Source of the DNA: Nitrosomonas cryotolerans ATCC 49181
GTDB lineage: Bacteria; Pseudomonadota; Gammaproteobacteria; Burkholderiales; Nitrosomonadaceae
DNA length: 64,000 bases
Direction of reading: 5' to 3'
Assembly: GCF_900143275.1 (NCBI RefSeq)
Contig: NZ_FSRO01000001.1
Span: 2,312,116 to 2,376,115 of the forward strand
In this document: positions 16,911-27,075 of the stretch, piece by piece
Position numbering within the stretch: position 1 is the first letter of the stretch
Layout: every line of letters starts with the position of its first letter
Notes under the pieces: model-generated
What the model was told of the DNA's origin: nothing
The model's database searches: none
What the model saw: the letters and a program-made list of their open reading frames with translations, nothing else
Position numbers and translations under genes: made by a program

Positions 16911-19322
16911 TCATTTCGGTTCATTTTTATACTGCTCCGATGGATGACAGGCATGACGATAGTCAAGCAAAGTCGCCTGTGCATGGCCCAATACACTGTC
17001 ATTCGCATAGTTTCCCGATATGTCCATCACACCAGCTGGACAACCCGTCAGCAATTCAATCCCTTCAAGCACGTGCCGGGCAGTGTAAATATGAAATAAA
17101 CCTTTAGCCACCGCTGCCAGAATTTTATGATCCAGCATTAGATTCCGCCGGTTACTATATGGAATCAAAACGCCCTGGTTCCCATCCAGCCCGGCTGTCT
17201 CACAAGTACGAAAGTAACCCGTTATCTTTTCATTAACCCCGCCCACCGGTAATATTTCACCATGCTGATTCATTGCACCCGTTACGGCGATGCCCTGCTT
17301 GAGCGGCAGCCCTGATAAGGATGAGAGCAGGACAAAAAACTCCGCACAAGATGCAGAATCTCCTTCTATCCCATGATATTCCTGCTCAAATACAATAGCC
17401 GCATTAAATGAGAGTGGTGTATGCTGGGCGAATAAAGCGGCCAGGTAATTCTGCAGAATGAATACCCCCTTATCATGGATTGGTCCAGACATTTCCACTT
17501 CGCGTTCAATATTGAGCAAACCATCTTCGCCCGCGTAGGTCCGTGCCGTAACCCGCACTGGCAAACCAAAACGATAATCCCCGAGATCTATCTGAGTCAA
17601 CGCATTCAAGTGCCCTATCGCTTCACCCTCTACACTAATCAGTACATCTCCAGCAGCAATAGATTCCTGCATACATTGTTCGGGATAGTCATGACGCAAA
17701 ACACGCGCTTCGAATGCCGCCTCGATATCGGACACCTCAACCAAACAGCCTCTGCGCATGCGGCAAAATTCCGCACTCTCCATGATCAATGCTTCGGTAT
17801 GGGCAAAAATTGCACTCTGGCGGGCTTGATCACTCGTTTCGCGATGCGAGTGCTCCAGCAGGCGTGCGACCGCAGCTACAGAAAAATGGGGCAATCCTAG
17901 CTTTTCACAGGCATGGGCAATAAAAACAGATGAGGCGCGACGCGTTTCATTAGTGGCTGCAAAACTTTCAGCAAAATCTACCTTAATCCGAAAACGGCGG
18001 GCAAGCTCCGGATCTTCTTCCTGTAATGTATAATATTGTTCACGTGAACCAATCAGGACGATTTTAATATGAAGATCCACTGCCTCCGGTTCAAGTGAAA
18101 CAGTCGGTATCGGCGTCATGATCGTATTCGGCTCCTCAATCTGTAGTCTGCCACTGCGCAAAAAACGGCGCAATTTTTCCCATACAAAACCATCCGCCAG
18201 CAAATCATGTAGATACAACATGAGAAAACCACCATGGGCCCTGAGCAAGCTGCCTGCACGAATACGCGTAAAATCAGTTACCAATACATCATTTACGGAT
18301 TGATACTCAATGTTACCAAATAACGAACGAAATAATGGGTTATCGTCAACGATTACTGGTGCGCCACTCAGAGCGCTATTATCTACCACCAGATTAACCT
18401 GATAATGTGATATTGTCTGGGCCAATTCCGCTTGTCCGTTATCATTATTTGTGCTGTCAATCTTAAATCGTTCCAGATTATCGAGTATGTTCTGTCCTAC
18501 CCGATTCAGGTAAGTGTCAAGCCGGGTAGCATCGTTAAAGTGTTGTTCAAGCCCCCTACGAACTTTTTCTCGTGCACAATCCAGTAACGGTTTAACTATT
18601 TTACGCTGCAAGATTACCAAGGCCTCATTCATAGCGGATTCTAACGGCCGAATTTTCTCAAAATAACGAGCCAGTTCTGTACGTAACTCCTGTTCAGCCT
18701 GCTCAATTTCGGCACGACGTTCCTTTGACAGAGCGAGTATCTCACTTTCCACCAAAGCCTGGCCTTTCTTGTCCAACAGCATAAAGGCCAGGCGCCCCGC
18801 TTCTCGGCGAATAGCAAAATTGCGTGCTTCAGCAGAAGCGCACAATTCTGCATAGGCCTTCGTCTCTGCTTCTTTATAAACTTTTTCAATGCGTTCACTC
18901 TCAGCCTTAAAATCCACCTCATCCAAGCGCTGCGGTATTTGCGACTGCAAGGATTTAATCATGCACTCCAAACCTTGACGCAATAAACGTCCCTGCCCGG
19001 CAGGTAAATATAAAGCCTGCGGTTTTTCTGGCGCATCAAAATTATGCAGATAGCATAAATCAGGCGGTATCGCTTTATTTGTAGCCGCGGTGGCCATTGC
19101 CTGTCGCAACAATGAAGATCGACCGCTACCCACTTCCCCCAATACGAATAAATTATAACCGGGCTGATTCATTTCCAGACCGAAACGAGTGGCTGTTTCA
19201 GCCCGTTCCTGTCCGATCCAGGATAAAGGATATTGCACTAATTCCGAAGTATCAGAGAATTCAAGTAAGTCCGGATCAATCGTAAAACGCAGGTCAGCAG
19301 AAGCCAAATGTAAGGCGGGCAT
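16911..19322 (-). CDS. Lon-related ATP-dependent protease (LonB/YcbZ-like)
   Basis: 803 residues. An N-terminal AAA-like domain has a P-loop variant GEVGSGRSS in which the usual Lys is Arg. A long coiled-coil insertion follows (about residues 130-270), then the AAA continuation with GGFLMLYLHDLL in the Walker B position, and a C-terminal Lon protease (S16) domain. The catalytic Ser is in EGDSAS near residue 655 and the Lys in VNEKI near 695. The family is a soluble, non-LonA protease widespread in proteobacteria; substrates are unknown. It appears intact and monocistronic. Confidence 0.88.
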   Translation of the reverse strand: MPALHLASADLRFTIDPDLLEFSDTSELVQYPLSWIGQERAETATRFGLEMNQPGYNLFVLGEVGSGRSSLLRQAMATAATNKAIPPDLCYLHNFDAPEKPQALYLPAGQGRLLRQGLECMIKSLQSQIPQRLDEVDFKAESERIEKVYKEAETKAYAELCASAEARNFAIRREAGRLAFMLLDKKGQALVESEILALSKERRAEIEQAEQELRTELARYFEKIRPLESAMNEALVILQRKIVKPLLDCAREKVRRGLEQHFNDATRLDTYLNRVGQNILDNLERFKIDSTNNDNGQAELAQTISHYQVNLVVDNSALSGAPVIVDDNPLFRSLFGNIEYQSVNDVLVTDFTRIRAGSLLRAHGGFLMLYLHDLLADGFVWEKLRRFLRSGRLQIEEPNTIMTPIPTVSLEPEAVDLHIKIVLIGSREQYYTLQEEDPELARRFRIKVDFAESFAATNETRRASSVFIAHACEKLGLPHFSVAAVARLLEHSHRETSDQARQSAIFAHTEALIMESAEFCRMRRGCLVEVSDIEAAFEARVLRHDYPEQCMQESIAAGDVLISVEGEAIGHLNALTQIDLGDYRFGLPVRVTARTYAGEDGLLNIEREVEMSGPIHDKGVFILQNYLAALFAQHTPLSFNAAIVFEQEYHGIEGDSASCAEFFVLLSSLSGLPLKQGIAVTGAMNQHGEILPVGGVNEKITGYFRTCETAGLDGNQGVLIPYSNRRNLMLDHKILAAVAKGLFHIYTARHVLEGIELLTGCPAGVMDISGNYANDSVLGHAQATLLDYRHACHPSEQYKNEPK

Positions 19323-19721
19323 TTTAGTTCATAGCAGTATAAACCCGCATTGTAACCGCTAATTTCATAGCATTACGGTATTACACTGCCTTTTTCTACC
19401 CCTATAAAAACAAACCAGTTGCCTTAATCGAAAATTTAATGGGGAAATATAGGGCTGGGAATACGAAATCATATCACCACAAGACAGCTATTCAGAGAGT
19501 GATGCCTTTCATCTGAGTGACTCTGAAGCATGATGTAGCATTTTTGGCATCTCTCACGACATCATGGTAGAGTATCTAATCATGTGTTATTTCGCAGCAA
19601 TAACCATTGATTGGCAGCCTCCTGACAGGATTTCCTGTTTGAGTCATTTATGATCATAGATAGGAGAAATAGAGTCGTTCAGCCTGAAAAAATTAATTAA
19701 TTTTCTGATGGAGCTGGCTTT
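19323..19721. other. Intergenic region with promoter(s) of the Lon-like and DUF488 genes
   Basis: About 400 bp between divergent genes. I see a short inverted repeat ACAGGA-TT-TCCTGT near 19626-19640 but no ORF or larger repeat. Confidence 0.35.
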
Positions 19722-20087
19722 ATGAAGAAAATAGAATTAAAACGCATCTATGAAATGCCATCGGACAGTGATGGCTACAGAATCCTGGTAGATCGCCTTT
19801 GGCCTCGAGGGGTAAAAAAGGAGGAGGCCCGATTAAACGAATGGAACAAAGATATTGCCCCTTCACCAGAGCTCAGAAAATGGTTTGGCCATAAGTCAGA
19901 TCGATTTGAAGAATTCGCCAGGCATTACCGCATGGAGCTGTCAAATAAGGCCGCCGAATTAGAAAAGATCTTAGCTATTTCGCAAACACAAAATGTCATG
20001 CTGGTTTATGCTGCAAAAGATCCAAAAATCAACCATGCCAAAATATTGCTCAATACATTATTAGAACTACATAACCATAAAAAATAA
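19722..20087 (+). CDS. DUF488 family protein (YeaO-like)
   Basis: 121 residues of the small DUF488 family, recognised from RIYEMPSDSDGYRILVDRLWPRG and ELRKWFGHKSDRFEEFARHY. The family is a soluble alpha/beta protein of unknown biochemical role, often in stress or uncharacterised loci. A GGAG Shine-Dalgarno lies 8 nt upstream of the ATG. It is followed by metY 100 bp later on the same strand; co-transcription is possible. Confidence 0.85.
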   Translation: MKKIELKRIYEMPSDSDGYRILVDRLWPRGVKKEEARLNEWNKDIAPSPELRKWFGHKSDRFEEFARHYRMELSNKAAELEKILAISQTQNVMLVYAAKDPKINHAKILLNTLLELHNHKK

Positions 20088-20186
20088 AATTTAAACAAAA
20101 TGCTTTTATCCTCATGGCTAATGAAACAAACAGTTCATTAGTTTGCCTCATAAGAATATATGAAATGAACAATATGGTGCTCAATC

Positions 20187-21461
20187 ATGAAACTTGAAAC
20201 AATTGCATTGCATGCCGGGTATAAAGGTGATCCTGCGACCAATGCCGCAACCACACCTATCTACCAAACCACATCCTATACCTTTAATAATACTCAGCAC
20301 GGCGCAGATCTATTCGATCTTAAGGTTGCGGGTAATATTTATACCCGAATTATGAATCCCACTACGGCTGTATTGGAAGCGCGTGTAGCTGCAATGGAAG
20401 GAGGCATTGGCGCATTAGCCTTGGCATCAGGCATGGCAGCTATTACCTATGCGATACAAGCAATCGCAATCACCGGAGATAATATTATTAGCACCAGCCA
20501 GTTATATGGCGGCACTTATAATTTTTTTGCGCATACCCTGCCCAATCAGGGGATTGAAACCCGCTTTGCTTCCTGTGACGATTATGCAGGCCTGGAAGCG
20601 CTGATTGATGATAAAACAAAACTGCTATTTTGTGAGTCAATCGGCAATCCGGCGGGGCATGTAGTCGATATCGAAAAACTTGCGGATATTGCTCACAGAA
20701 ATGGTATCCCATTGATTGTAGATAATACCGTTGCCACTCCGTATCTTTGCCGTGTCTTTGATTATGGCGCGGATATTTCCGTACATTCTTTAACCAAATA
20801 CATCGGTGGGCACGGTACTTCTATTGGCGGCATTATTATCGATTCAGGAAAATTTGACTGGATCACAAATAAGGATCGTTATCCGATGCTGAACAAACCA
20901 GACCCATCCTATCACGGCGTGGTTTATACAGAGGCATTGGGTGAAGCGGCTTATATTGGTCGTTGTCGTGTCGTACCCTTGCGCAATACAGGTGCAGCCT
21001 TGTCACCAATGAATGCCTTTTTAATTATGCAGGGATTAGAAACACTAGGTTTGCGCATGGATCGCCACTGCGATAATGCATTACAAGTGGCTAAATATCT
21101 AAAAAAACACGAACAAGTCCGCTGGGTTAAATACGCCGGTCTACCAGACAGCGAGTATTATCATTTATGCCATAAAATACTGGGAGGGAGAGCCTCTGGT
21201 ATATTGAGTTTCGGCATAAAAGGGGGTATCGATGCAGGCACAAAATTCATTGATGCTTTACAGATGATTTTACGACTGGTCAATATTGGCGACGCAAAAT
21301 CGCTAGCCTGCCACCCTGCGTCTACAACACACCGGCAGTTAAATCCTGAAGAGCTCGCTTCTGCCAGTGTCAGTGAAGATATGATACGCCTATCGATCGG
21401 TATAGAACATATAGATGATATTATCGCCGACATTGAACAAGCACTGTCTGCGGCAAATTGA
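20187..21461 (+). CDS. metY: O-acetylhomoserine sulfhydrylase (MetY type)
   Basis: 424 residues of the Cys/Met-metabolism PLP family. The Schiff-base lysine is K204 in SVHSLTKYIGGHG. The length and the SIGIEHIDDIIADIEQAL tail fit O-acetylhomoserine aminocarboxypropyltransferases, which make homocysteine directly from O-acetylhomoserine and sulfide in methionine synthesis. The TGA stop (21459-21461) falls inside the TTGACT sequence shared by the ends of all three tnpB elements, so the last codons or the stop were probably supplied by the insertion. Confidence 0.92.
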   Translation: MKLETIALHAGYKGDPATNAATTPIYQTTSYTFNNTQHGADLFDLKVAGNIYTRIMNPTTAVLEARVAAMEGGIGALALASGMAAITYAIQAIAITGDNIISTSQLYGGTYNFFAHTLPNQGIETRFASCDDYAGLEALIDDKTKLLFCESIGNPAGHVVDIEKLADIAHRNGIPLIVDNTVATPYLCRVFDYGADISVHSLTKYIGGHGTSIGGIIIDSGKFDWITNKDRYPMLNKPDPSYHGVVYTEALGEAAYIGRCRVVPLRNTGAALSPMNAFLIMQGLETLGLRMDRHCDNALQVAKYLKKHEQVRWVKYAGLPDSEYYHLCHKILGGRASGILSFGIKGGIDAGTKFIDALQMILRLVNIGDAKSLACHPASTTHRQLNPEELASASVSEDMIRLSIGIEHIDDIIADIEQALSAAN

Positions 21462-22433
21462 CTTGCTCCCCTCCGTAAACGAAGGGGATTCCCAATTCAA
21501 CGAATCCAACCCGGGCGCACCTAAATGCAAACAGGACTTACAGATTCTCCAAGGGCTGACACCGCTAACCGCTAGTCCAGCGGCCAAAACATTACGCGCT
21601 GCGTTGATGTCTCGATCATGGATTAATTCGCATTCCGGGCAAATCCATTCGCGTACATTCAAAGGCATCTTGTTTACGGTATGCCCACATCCCGAGCAGC
21701 GTTTGCTGCTTGGATACCATCGGTCAATACCCGCAAGCTCTCGCCCGTAGAAAGAATAGCGAAGTGCGTTAATCCTAAGTCAATGCCGACTTTGCCGCTA
21801 ACCTTTGGCTTTAGCGCACCAGTGTCGTCGCAAAGCATGGAAACGTGGCATCGACCCGCTGAGTCTTTAGAGACCGTTGCAGTGGTTAGTTTTGCTGCCT
21901 TAGGAAGGGTGCGCGACCATCTGATATTCAGTGGATCTTTCATCTTTGCCAGCTTTAGAGACTTGCCGTCCCACTTGAAAGCGCTGGACGTGTACTCAGC
22001 CGATTGCTTCTCATGCTTGCGCTTGAATGACGGGTATTGGGTTCGTTTGGAAAAGAAGTTACCGAATGCCGTTTGCAGGTGGCGGAGAGATTGCTGCACA
22101 GGAACACTAGAAACTTTGTTCAGCCATTCAAATTCAGGCCTCTTTTTTAACTCAGTCAACAAAAAAGAGGTAGCATAATATCCGATTCTTTTTTTCTCGG
22201 TATACCAGGCATCAGAGCGAATGCGCAACATGCGATTATAGACAAATCTGGCGCACCCGAATGTTTGAACCAGAATAGTTTCTTGCTCAAAAGTTGGGTA
22301 AAACCTGAATTTGTATGCGCGCTTAATTTCCATTCACACACTTTAACAGAAATAGGTGGAAACACAGGCTTTAGCATCAGCGAAGCTGATTCCCTATCCA
22401 TCCTCAGTCTTAAGGCTGAGGTTTCCGGGAGTT
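21458..22433 (-). mobile_element. Internally deleted IS1341-type tnpB element, copy B
   Basis: About 976 bp, colinear with copies A and C. The RE hairpin (CCCCTCCGTAAACGAAGGGG) is at the left and the LE palindrome (CCTCAGTCTTAAGGCTGAGG) at the right. It carries an extra 8 bp near 21568 relative to the other copies. It abuts the end of metY. Confidence 0.88.
21521..22333 (-). pseudogene. tnpB in copy B, internally deleted and frameshifted
   Basis: The N-terminal 220 codons are open from ATG 22333 (MEIKRAYKFRFYPTFEQE through GIDLGLTHFAIL, the RuvC-I Asp). Then the deletion junction puts the C-terminal zinc finger and RuvC-III part (GIDRWYPSSKRCSGCGH, CPECELIHDRDINAARN) in another frame. About 110 codons including RuvC-II are absent compared with usual TnpB of roughly 370-400 residues. 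An additional 8-bp insertion disturbs the last codons. Confidence 0.87.
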
Positions 22434-22530
22434 GAGATGATAAATCCCGTCACCATTGCCTGAATAAACGTAATCTGCATTCATCCACTAAAACTTGTTT
22501 CTGGAATAATGATCAGAGCTATTTTTTAGA

Positions 22531-24351
22531 TTAGTGTGGCATACCAGGAATGATCGCTTGTTTCAACTGAGCCAGCTCTGGTTCATTTAACGTTTCGGCC
22601 TTCAGTAAGGCTTCCGCAGTCTGATCAAGCAATGCCCGATTATTCTGTAATATTATTATCGCCCGTTCAAGCGCCTGATCAACTAGTGTACGTACCGCAT
22701 TGTCCACTTCCTTGGCCGTTTCTTCGCTATAATCACGATCCTGTGGCATGGGCATGTTTGGTTGCATGAAAGTAGAATGCTCTCGATCATAAGCTACATT
22801 CCCTAACGCTTTGCTCATACCATAACGCAACACCATCGCACGTGCAATATTTGTTGCGCGCACCAGATCATCAGAAGCACCTGTCGACACTTCGCCAAAT
22901 ACCACTTGCTCAGCTGCCCGTCCACCTAGCAATACAGCCATTTTATACTCCAGCTCTGTTCGGGTCATCAAAAAACGATCCTCAATCGGCCGCTGAATAG
23001 TATAGCCAAGCGCACCTACGCCCCGTGGAATAATGGAAACCTTATGCACTTCGTCAGTTCCGGGCAACGCCAATGCCACCATCGTATGCCCCAATTCATG
23101 GAACGCAACAACTCGACGCTCATTCGGATTGAGTAAACGATTCCGTTTTTCAAGGCCGGCAACAATACGTTCTATTGCATTATTGAAATCTTCCATGGTA
23201 ACGGATTCCGCCTGACGGCGTGTAGCCAGCAACGCAGCTTCGTTGATAAGGTTAGCCAAATCAGCGCCGGTGAAACCAGGTGTCAGAGCAGCAATTTGTT
23301 CCGTTTTTACATCCGTATTCAATCTCACTTTTTTTACATGTACTGCCAATATCTGTTCACGACCAATCTTGTCTGGTCTATCTACCAGTATTTGGCGATC
23401 GAATCGTCCTGCACGAAGCAAGGCCGGATCAAGAATCTCCGGTCGATTCGTTGCAGCAAGCAGCACAATCCCACTCCTAGGATCAAAACCATCTAGCTCA
23501 GCCAATAATTGATTCAAGGTTTGTTCTTTTTCGTCATGCCCACCCAACCCATAGGCACCACGAGCACGTCCCAGTGAATCCAACTCATCGATAAATATAA
23601 TCGCAGGCGCCAATTTCTGCGCCTGTTCAAAGAGATCGCGCACTCTTGCAGCACCTACCCCAACGAACATCTCAACAAATTCTGATCCCGATATTGAAAA
23701 AAAAGGAACGCTCGCCTCCCCAGCGACGGCACGGGCCAATAATGTCTTTCCCGTACCAGGCGGACCAACCAACAAAATACCTTTCGGAGCACGACCACCG
23801 AGACGGCCATAATCCACTGGGTTTTTCAAAAAATTGATCACCTCGATTAATTCTTCTTTCGCTTCATCGACGCCGGCAACGTCAACGAATGTAACCTTGG
23901 TTTCTTTCTCTACAAATACTTTTGCATTGCTCTTACCAATAGACATTAATCCACTGCCCATACCACCACTCATACGGCGAATGATAAATAACCAAATACC
24001 GATAAAAATTGCCATCGGCAAAATCCAGGAAAGTAGATCACGTATCCAGGTACTCTTCACGACACCTGTATAAACAACATGGTGCTTATCAAACTCTTCA
24101 GCCAGTTCAGGTTCGACCCGCGTCGTCACAAAATCCTTTAATCCATCCGAACCCATTTCCCTGAGTGTTCCATAAATATGATTTTCAGTAATAGCAATCT
24201 CATCAATTTTGCCCTGTTCCAGCAGGACCTGGAACCGGCTATAAGGAATAGGCTCAACCTTAGTGTATTGTATATAAAGATTTTGCAGAAACAACATGCC
24301 CAGTACAGCAGCCATGACATACCAGAAATTTATATGTGCTTTATCATCCAT
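22531..24351 (-). CDS. ftsH: FtsH-type membrane ATP-dependent zinc metalloprotease
   Basis: 606 residues. Two transmembrane helices (about 10-28 and 105-125) flank a small periplasmic domain. The AAA domain has Walker A GPPGTGKT at 196-203, Walker B IDELD at 254-258 and the second region of homology near [20 protein letters not shown]. The protease zinc site is HELGH at 418-422. It degrades membrane and some cytosolic proteins at the inner membrane. It stands alone rather than after rlmE/ftsJ, the usual setting of the housekeeping copy, so it may be a paralogue. Confidence 0.92.
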   Translation of the reverse strand: MDDKAHINFWYVMAAVLGMLFLQNLYIQYTKVEPIPYSRFQVLLEQGKIDEIAITENHIYGTLREMGSDGLKDFVTTRVEPELAEEFDKHHVVYTGVVKSTWIRDLLSWILPMAIFIGIWLFIIRRMSGGMGSGLMSIGKSNAKVFVEKETKVTFVDVAGVDEAKEELIEVINFLKNPVDYGRLGGRAPKGILLVGPPGTGKTLLARAVAGEASVPFFSISGSEFVEMFVGVGAARVRDLFEQAQKLAPAIIFIDELDSLGRARGAYGLGGHDEKEQTLNQLLAELDGFDPRSGIVLLAATNRPEILDPALLRAGRFDRQILVDRPDKIGREQILAVHVKKVRLNTDVKTEQIAALTPGFTGADLANLINEAALLATRRQAESVTMEDFNNAIERIVAGLEKRNRLLNPNERRVVAFHELGHTMVALALPGTDEVHKVSIIPRGVGALGYTIQRPIEDRFLMTRTELEYKMAVLLGGRAAEQVVFGEVSTGASDDLVRATNIARAMVLRYGMSKALGNVAYDREHSTFMQPNMPMPQDRDYSEETAKEVDNAVRTLVDQALERAIIILQNNRALLDQTAEALLKAETLNEPELAQLKQAIIPGMPH

Positions 24352-24371
24352 ACATAACCTCTACGTTTAGA

Positions 24372-24720
24372 TTGACATCCTCCCCCGCTTAAAGACAAGG
24401 GATTCCTGCTGCCTCTATCCCAGAATGGGGTAGATGACTTCGGTGAGTTCCTGTTGCTACGACATTACTGCATCATTCACTTGGCAGGCGAGCTGGCTAC
24501 GCCCAACCGGATGATTTCCAAAAAGAACTATTCGTGTATCCGCAAGAAGCTATCGGGCGGCGCATTATGGCGCCATCTTATTCCTCGGCCTCTTGTGGTG
24601 ATGCGCCAATTGCCATCATTCGTCAGTACATCGAACAACAAACGCCAGATTGACCGACAATAAGGACGCCTGCGGCATCCGCACTATTCATCTTCCCCCT
24701 GAACGGAGTGAATTCCCGCT
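24372..24720. mobile_element. Remnant of an IS605-type element (divergent tnpB/tnpA)
   Basis: The left edge (TTGACATCCTCCCCCGCTTA... with a CCC..GGG hairpin) resembles the RE end of tnpB elements. The interior encodes the C-terminal end of a tnpA on the plus strand, and the right edge (around 24690-24720) resembles an LE. This order fits the divergent IS605 layout with tnpB and most of tnpA deleted. Boundaries are approximate. Confidence 0.6.
24508..24653 (+). pseudogene. IS200/IS605-family tnpA (Y1 transposase), C-terminal fragment
   Basis: IRKKLSGGALW is followed, one frame over, by APSYSSASCGDAPIAIIRQY and IEQQTPD then TGA at 24651. Together these give the familiar end of Y1 transposases of this superfamily. 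A one-base change near 24570 breaks the frame. The catalytic HUH motif and Tyr region are absent. Confidence 0.7.
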
Positions 24721-25021
24721 CAGTCTGTTAAATCAAAATCCTGGTGATCTTTCCCTTGAAAATATACTCGCCCCATGAATAAATGAGCGCTCTATTGTAC
24801 TCAAGCTGCGATACCTGAGTCGTCACGGCGGGTTCTTGCTGCTAACGGTATTACTTACACCGTTCATGAGGAATAAAGCGTTGAATGACTATATATCCTC
24901 CTCATCTGAGTTGTTAACTAGAATAAGATAAGACATTTTTATTGCCGTGTAGGATTTAAAAAGCAGCGAGCTATAGTAACCAGATACAAATTAGAATGAC
25001 TGGTTATTATATAACATCTCA
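24721..25021. other. Intergenic region right of the IS remnant
   Basis: No gene or clear signal; the segment lies 3' of the GNAT gene on the minus strand. Confidence 0.35.
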
Positions 25022-25576
25022 TTACATCTGCTTTTCCAGATACTCAATCGTCAAACCCTTCACACGTGGAATACCAATACTTAAGTGTAGTGGGTAGGTT
25101 TCAACCCTTCCCGTACGAATGTATCCTCTGCGTTCATAAAAAGCAATCAGTTCTGGTCGTTGTGATACAACAAACATGATACATCTATTACGACCCAATT
25201 TAGTTAATGCATAGTCTTCTGCTTGCTGCAAAACACTTTTACCTATTCCTTTTCCTTGCAGATCTGGATGAACTGAGAATAAGCCGATATATGCTCTGTC
25301 TTTTTCTTTTTCGACGCAGATACATGCAATCACACACCTATTCTGCTTGACGACAAATAAGTACGCATCAGGATTATCCATAGCTGTCACTATTTCATCA
25401 AGGTGAGTTCTGTTTCCCTGAACAATATGCGTCTCTCTAGTCCAACCCATTTCACCTCGATAGGATAAATTGATTAAATCACATATATCACCCGCTTGAT
25501 CTGGTCGAGCCATTTCTAATCTAGGCTGTGGGTGATTGATCAAGTTATCATTTATAGTACAAGTTAGAGATTCCAC
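25022..25576 (-). CDS. GNAT family N-acetyltransferase
   Basis: 184 residues. The acetyl-CoA binding signature is visible in IGLFSVHPDLQGKGIGKSVL (motif A, Q/R-x-x-G-x-G), followed by FYERRGYIRTGR typical of motif B. The enzyme would transfer an acetyl group from acetyl-CoA to an amine; the substrate cannot be predicted. Soluble. Single gene separated by 80 bp from the SirB2-like gene. Confidence 0.85.
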   Translation of the reverse strand: MESLTCTINDNLINHPQPRLEMARPDQAGDICDLINLSYRGEMGWTRETHIVQGNRTHLDEIVTAMDNPDAYLFVVKQNRCVIACICVEKEKDRAYIGLFSVHPDLQGKGIGKSVLQQAEDYALTKLGRNRCIMFVVSQRPELIAFYERRGYIRTGRVETYPLHLSIGIPRVKGLTIEYLEKQM

Positions 25577-25658
25577 GCTTCACTGATATATATCAAATTC
25601 AATTATATTTTTACGCCGACTTCATTGCGACTGGATAGCAATTAGTACAATGAGTACG

Positions 25659-26042
25659 TTACAGTAGATGCAATACTGGGCTCTTAGTCAGCGCAACCAG
25701 TACGATGTAAAGAAAAACAAACTGAGCAGCAATCCATGCTACCACTTTTACCCGCCGCGTTTTACCGAATCTCAGCGCCATCATGCCCAAGCTGATATAG
25801 AGCAGCAATCCGATAACCTTAGCCGCTAGCCAAGAATCACTGAGTGGATTCTGCTGAATAGTAATGGCCAGTACAATGGCGCTACTCAGTAAAACCGTAT
25901 CTACAACATGAGGCAGGATTTTCACCCAGCGCTGCTGTAAGTTGGCAGCACCCCGTATCATCCAGATTCCACGCAGAGAGAATAACAAATAACTCACTAT
26001 TACGCTGCTGATATGAATCAGCTTTAGTATCGTGTAGCTCAT
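25659..26042 (-). CDS. SirB2 family membrane protein
   Basis: About 127 residues from the ATG at 26042, which overlaps the stop of the upstream gene in an ATGA arrangement; the longer start at 26060 is unlikely. Four predicted helices and the opening LKLIHISSVIVSYLLFSLRG match the SirB2 family of small inner-membrane proteins. The biochemical role is not known. Translationally coupled to the preceding CopD-like protein. Confidence 0.75.
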   Translation of the reverse strand: MSYTILKLIHISSVIVSYLLFSLRGIWMIRGAANLQQRWVKILPHVVDTVLLSSAIVLAITIQQNPLSDSWLAAKVIGLLLYISLGMMALRFGKTRRVKVVAWIAAQFVFLYIVLVALTKSPVLHLL

Positions 26043-26527
26043 AATCGTTCCCCAAACCATAACCAGCCATGGCTGCCAGCTACTGCACCGGCTATGGTTA
26101 TCAGAGTCAGACTTAATAGCACCCAGTGCATACGTTGAATCCGGGCAAATGCTTTTTCCGGTGTATCTTGTGTACGCTTTTTAAGTTGACGCCGTAATAC
26201 TAATGGTTCCAGCACAAACAATATCAAAGTAAAGACTATCCAGACCAATACCATGGCGTGCATCCACCAGTAGTGCCACTCAGTAAAACGATGCCAGGCG
26301 TCAAGAATATATACCATGTAAAAACCACTCAGACCCACAAGCAAAGTAGTATAACGAGCTTGTGCTGCAAAACGGTTTTCAACACGTCCGAAAAATTCAG
26401 CGCGCTCAGATGGCGACTTCATGCGTGCTACAATCGGCAGTAGAACGGTCGTTACCATCGCAACACCACCAATCCACAATACCACGCCTAGAACATGCAG
26501 TACTCTAGCTAAAGCAAATTCATCCAT
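26039..26527 (-). CDS. Four-helix inner-membrane protein (CopD-like)
   Basis: About 162 residues from ATG 26527 (MDEFALARVLHVLGVVLWIGG); an upstream start at 26596 would add 23 residues that do not look like membrane protein. Four hydrophobic segments with an H in the first helix (LHVLG) and HYWWMHA in the third resemble the CopD/uncharacterised integral membrane family. Its partner is the overlapping SirB2-like gene. Substrate or cofactor unknown; heme or copper binding is possible but not shown. Confidence 0.65.
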   Translation of the reverse strand: MDEFALARVLHVLGVVLWIGGVAMVTTVLLPIVARMKSPSERAEFFGRVENRFAAQARYTTLLVGLSGFYMVYILDAWHRFTEWHYWWMHAMVLVWIVFTLILFVLEPLVLRRQLKKRTQDTPEKAFARIQRMHWVLLSLTLITIAGAVAGSHGWLWFGERL

Positions 26528-26637
26528 TTCATTTTTTTCGCAATTTGAACGATCCAGCATAACAAATATCGAGCAAATCGATAGGGCCGTTCTCAAAGAT
26601 CTTCGCCAAACGATTCATTAATGCCGACGCTAATATA

Positions 26638-26988
26638 CTACTCGTCAGTTGACACCCAATCTTTTGCTTCGTCGTAATCACTGAATACCAGCACATCTGC
26701 TTCGATAAAAAGATTAGAAACCCAGGCACTCCATGCTTGCCACTGATCATCGGTAACCACCGCTACCCGATTAAATTCACGCCCATGCTCGCGCATAAAT
26801 TTGATTTCTTCCCATGCGACATCAACCGTGTAATCCAACATATCACGCCAGTCAAACAATACGTTTACTTGACCATCAAAATGAGCCTTATAAAGTACCT
26901 GTTCCTCAAACTCCTTATAATCGGCCAATGTAAACTCGCCAATCACAGCAACAATTACCAGATTGTCCATTGTTTGAATAGTAATCAT
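26638..26988 (-). CDS. SpoIIAA-like (STAS-fold) protein
   Basis: 116 residues. The pattern FDWRDMLDYTVDVAWEEIKF followed by the C-terminal SNLFIEADVLVFSDYDEAKDW fits the SpoIIAA-like/DUF3478 family, a small STAS-like fold found in many proteobacteria and thought to bind lipid or regulatory partners. A strong AGGTGA ribosome binding site lies just upstream of the ATG. Soluble. Role unknown. Confidence 0.8.
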   Translation of the reverse strand: MITIQTMDNLVIVAVIGEFTLADYKEFEEQVLYKAHFDGQVNVLFDWRDMLDYTVDVAWEEIKFMREHGREFNRVAVVTDDQWQAWSAWVSNLFIEADVLVFSDYDEAKDWVSTDE

Positions 26989-27075
26989 AGGGTCACCTCA
27001 GAAAGTAATAAGTGCATCATAGATAATTCAATGTAATGCCGCAAACTCTTTATATGTTTCCTATCATACTTGAAA

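Noticed and set aside
24454..24663. A 69-codon frame in the IS605 remnant as an intact gene
   Set aside because: Only part of it matches TnpA; the match moves to another frame at about 24570, so it is a frameshifted remnant.
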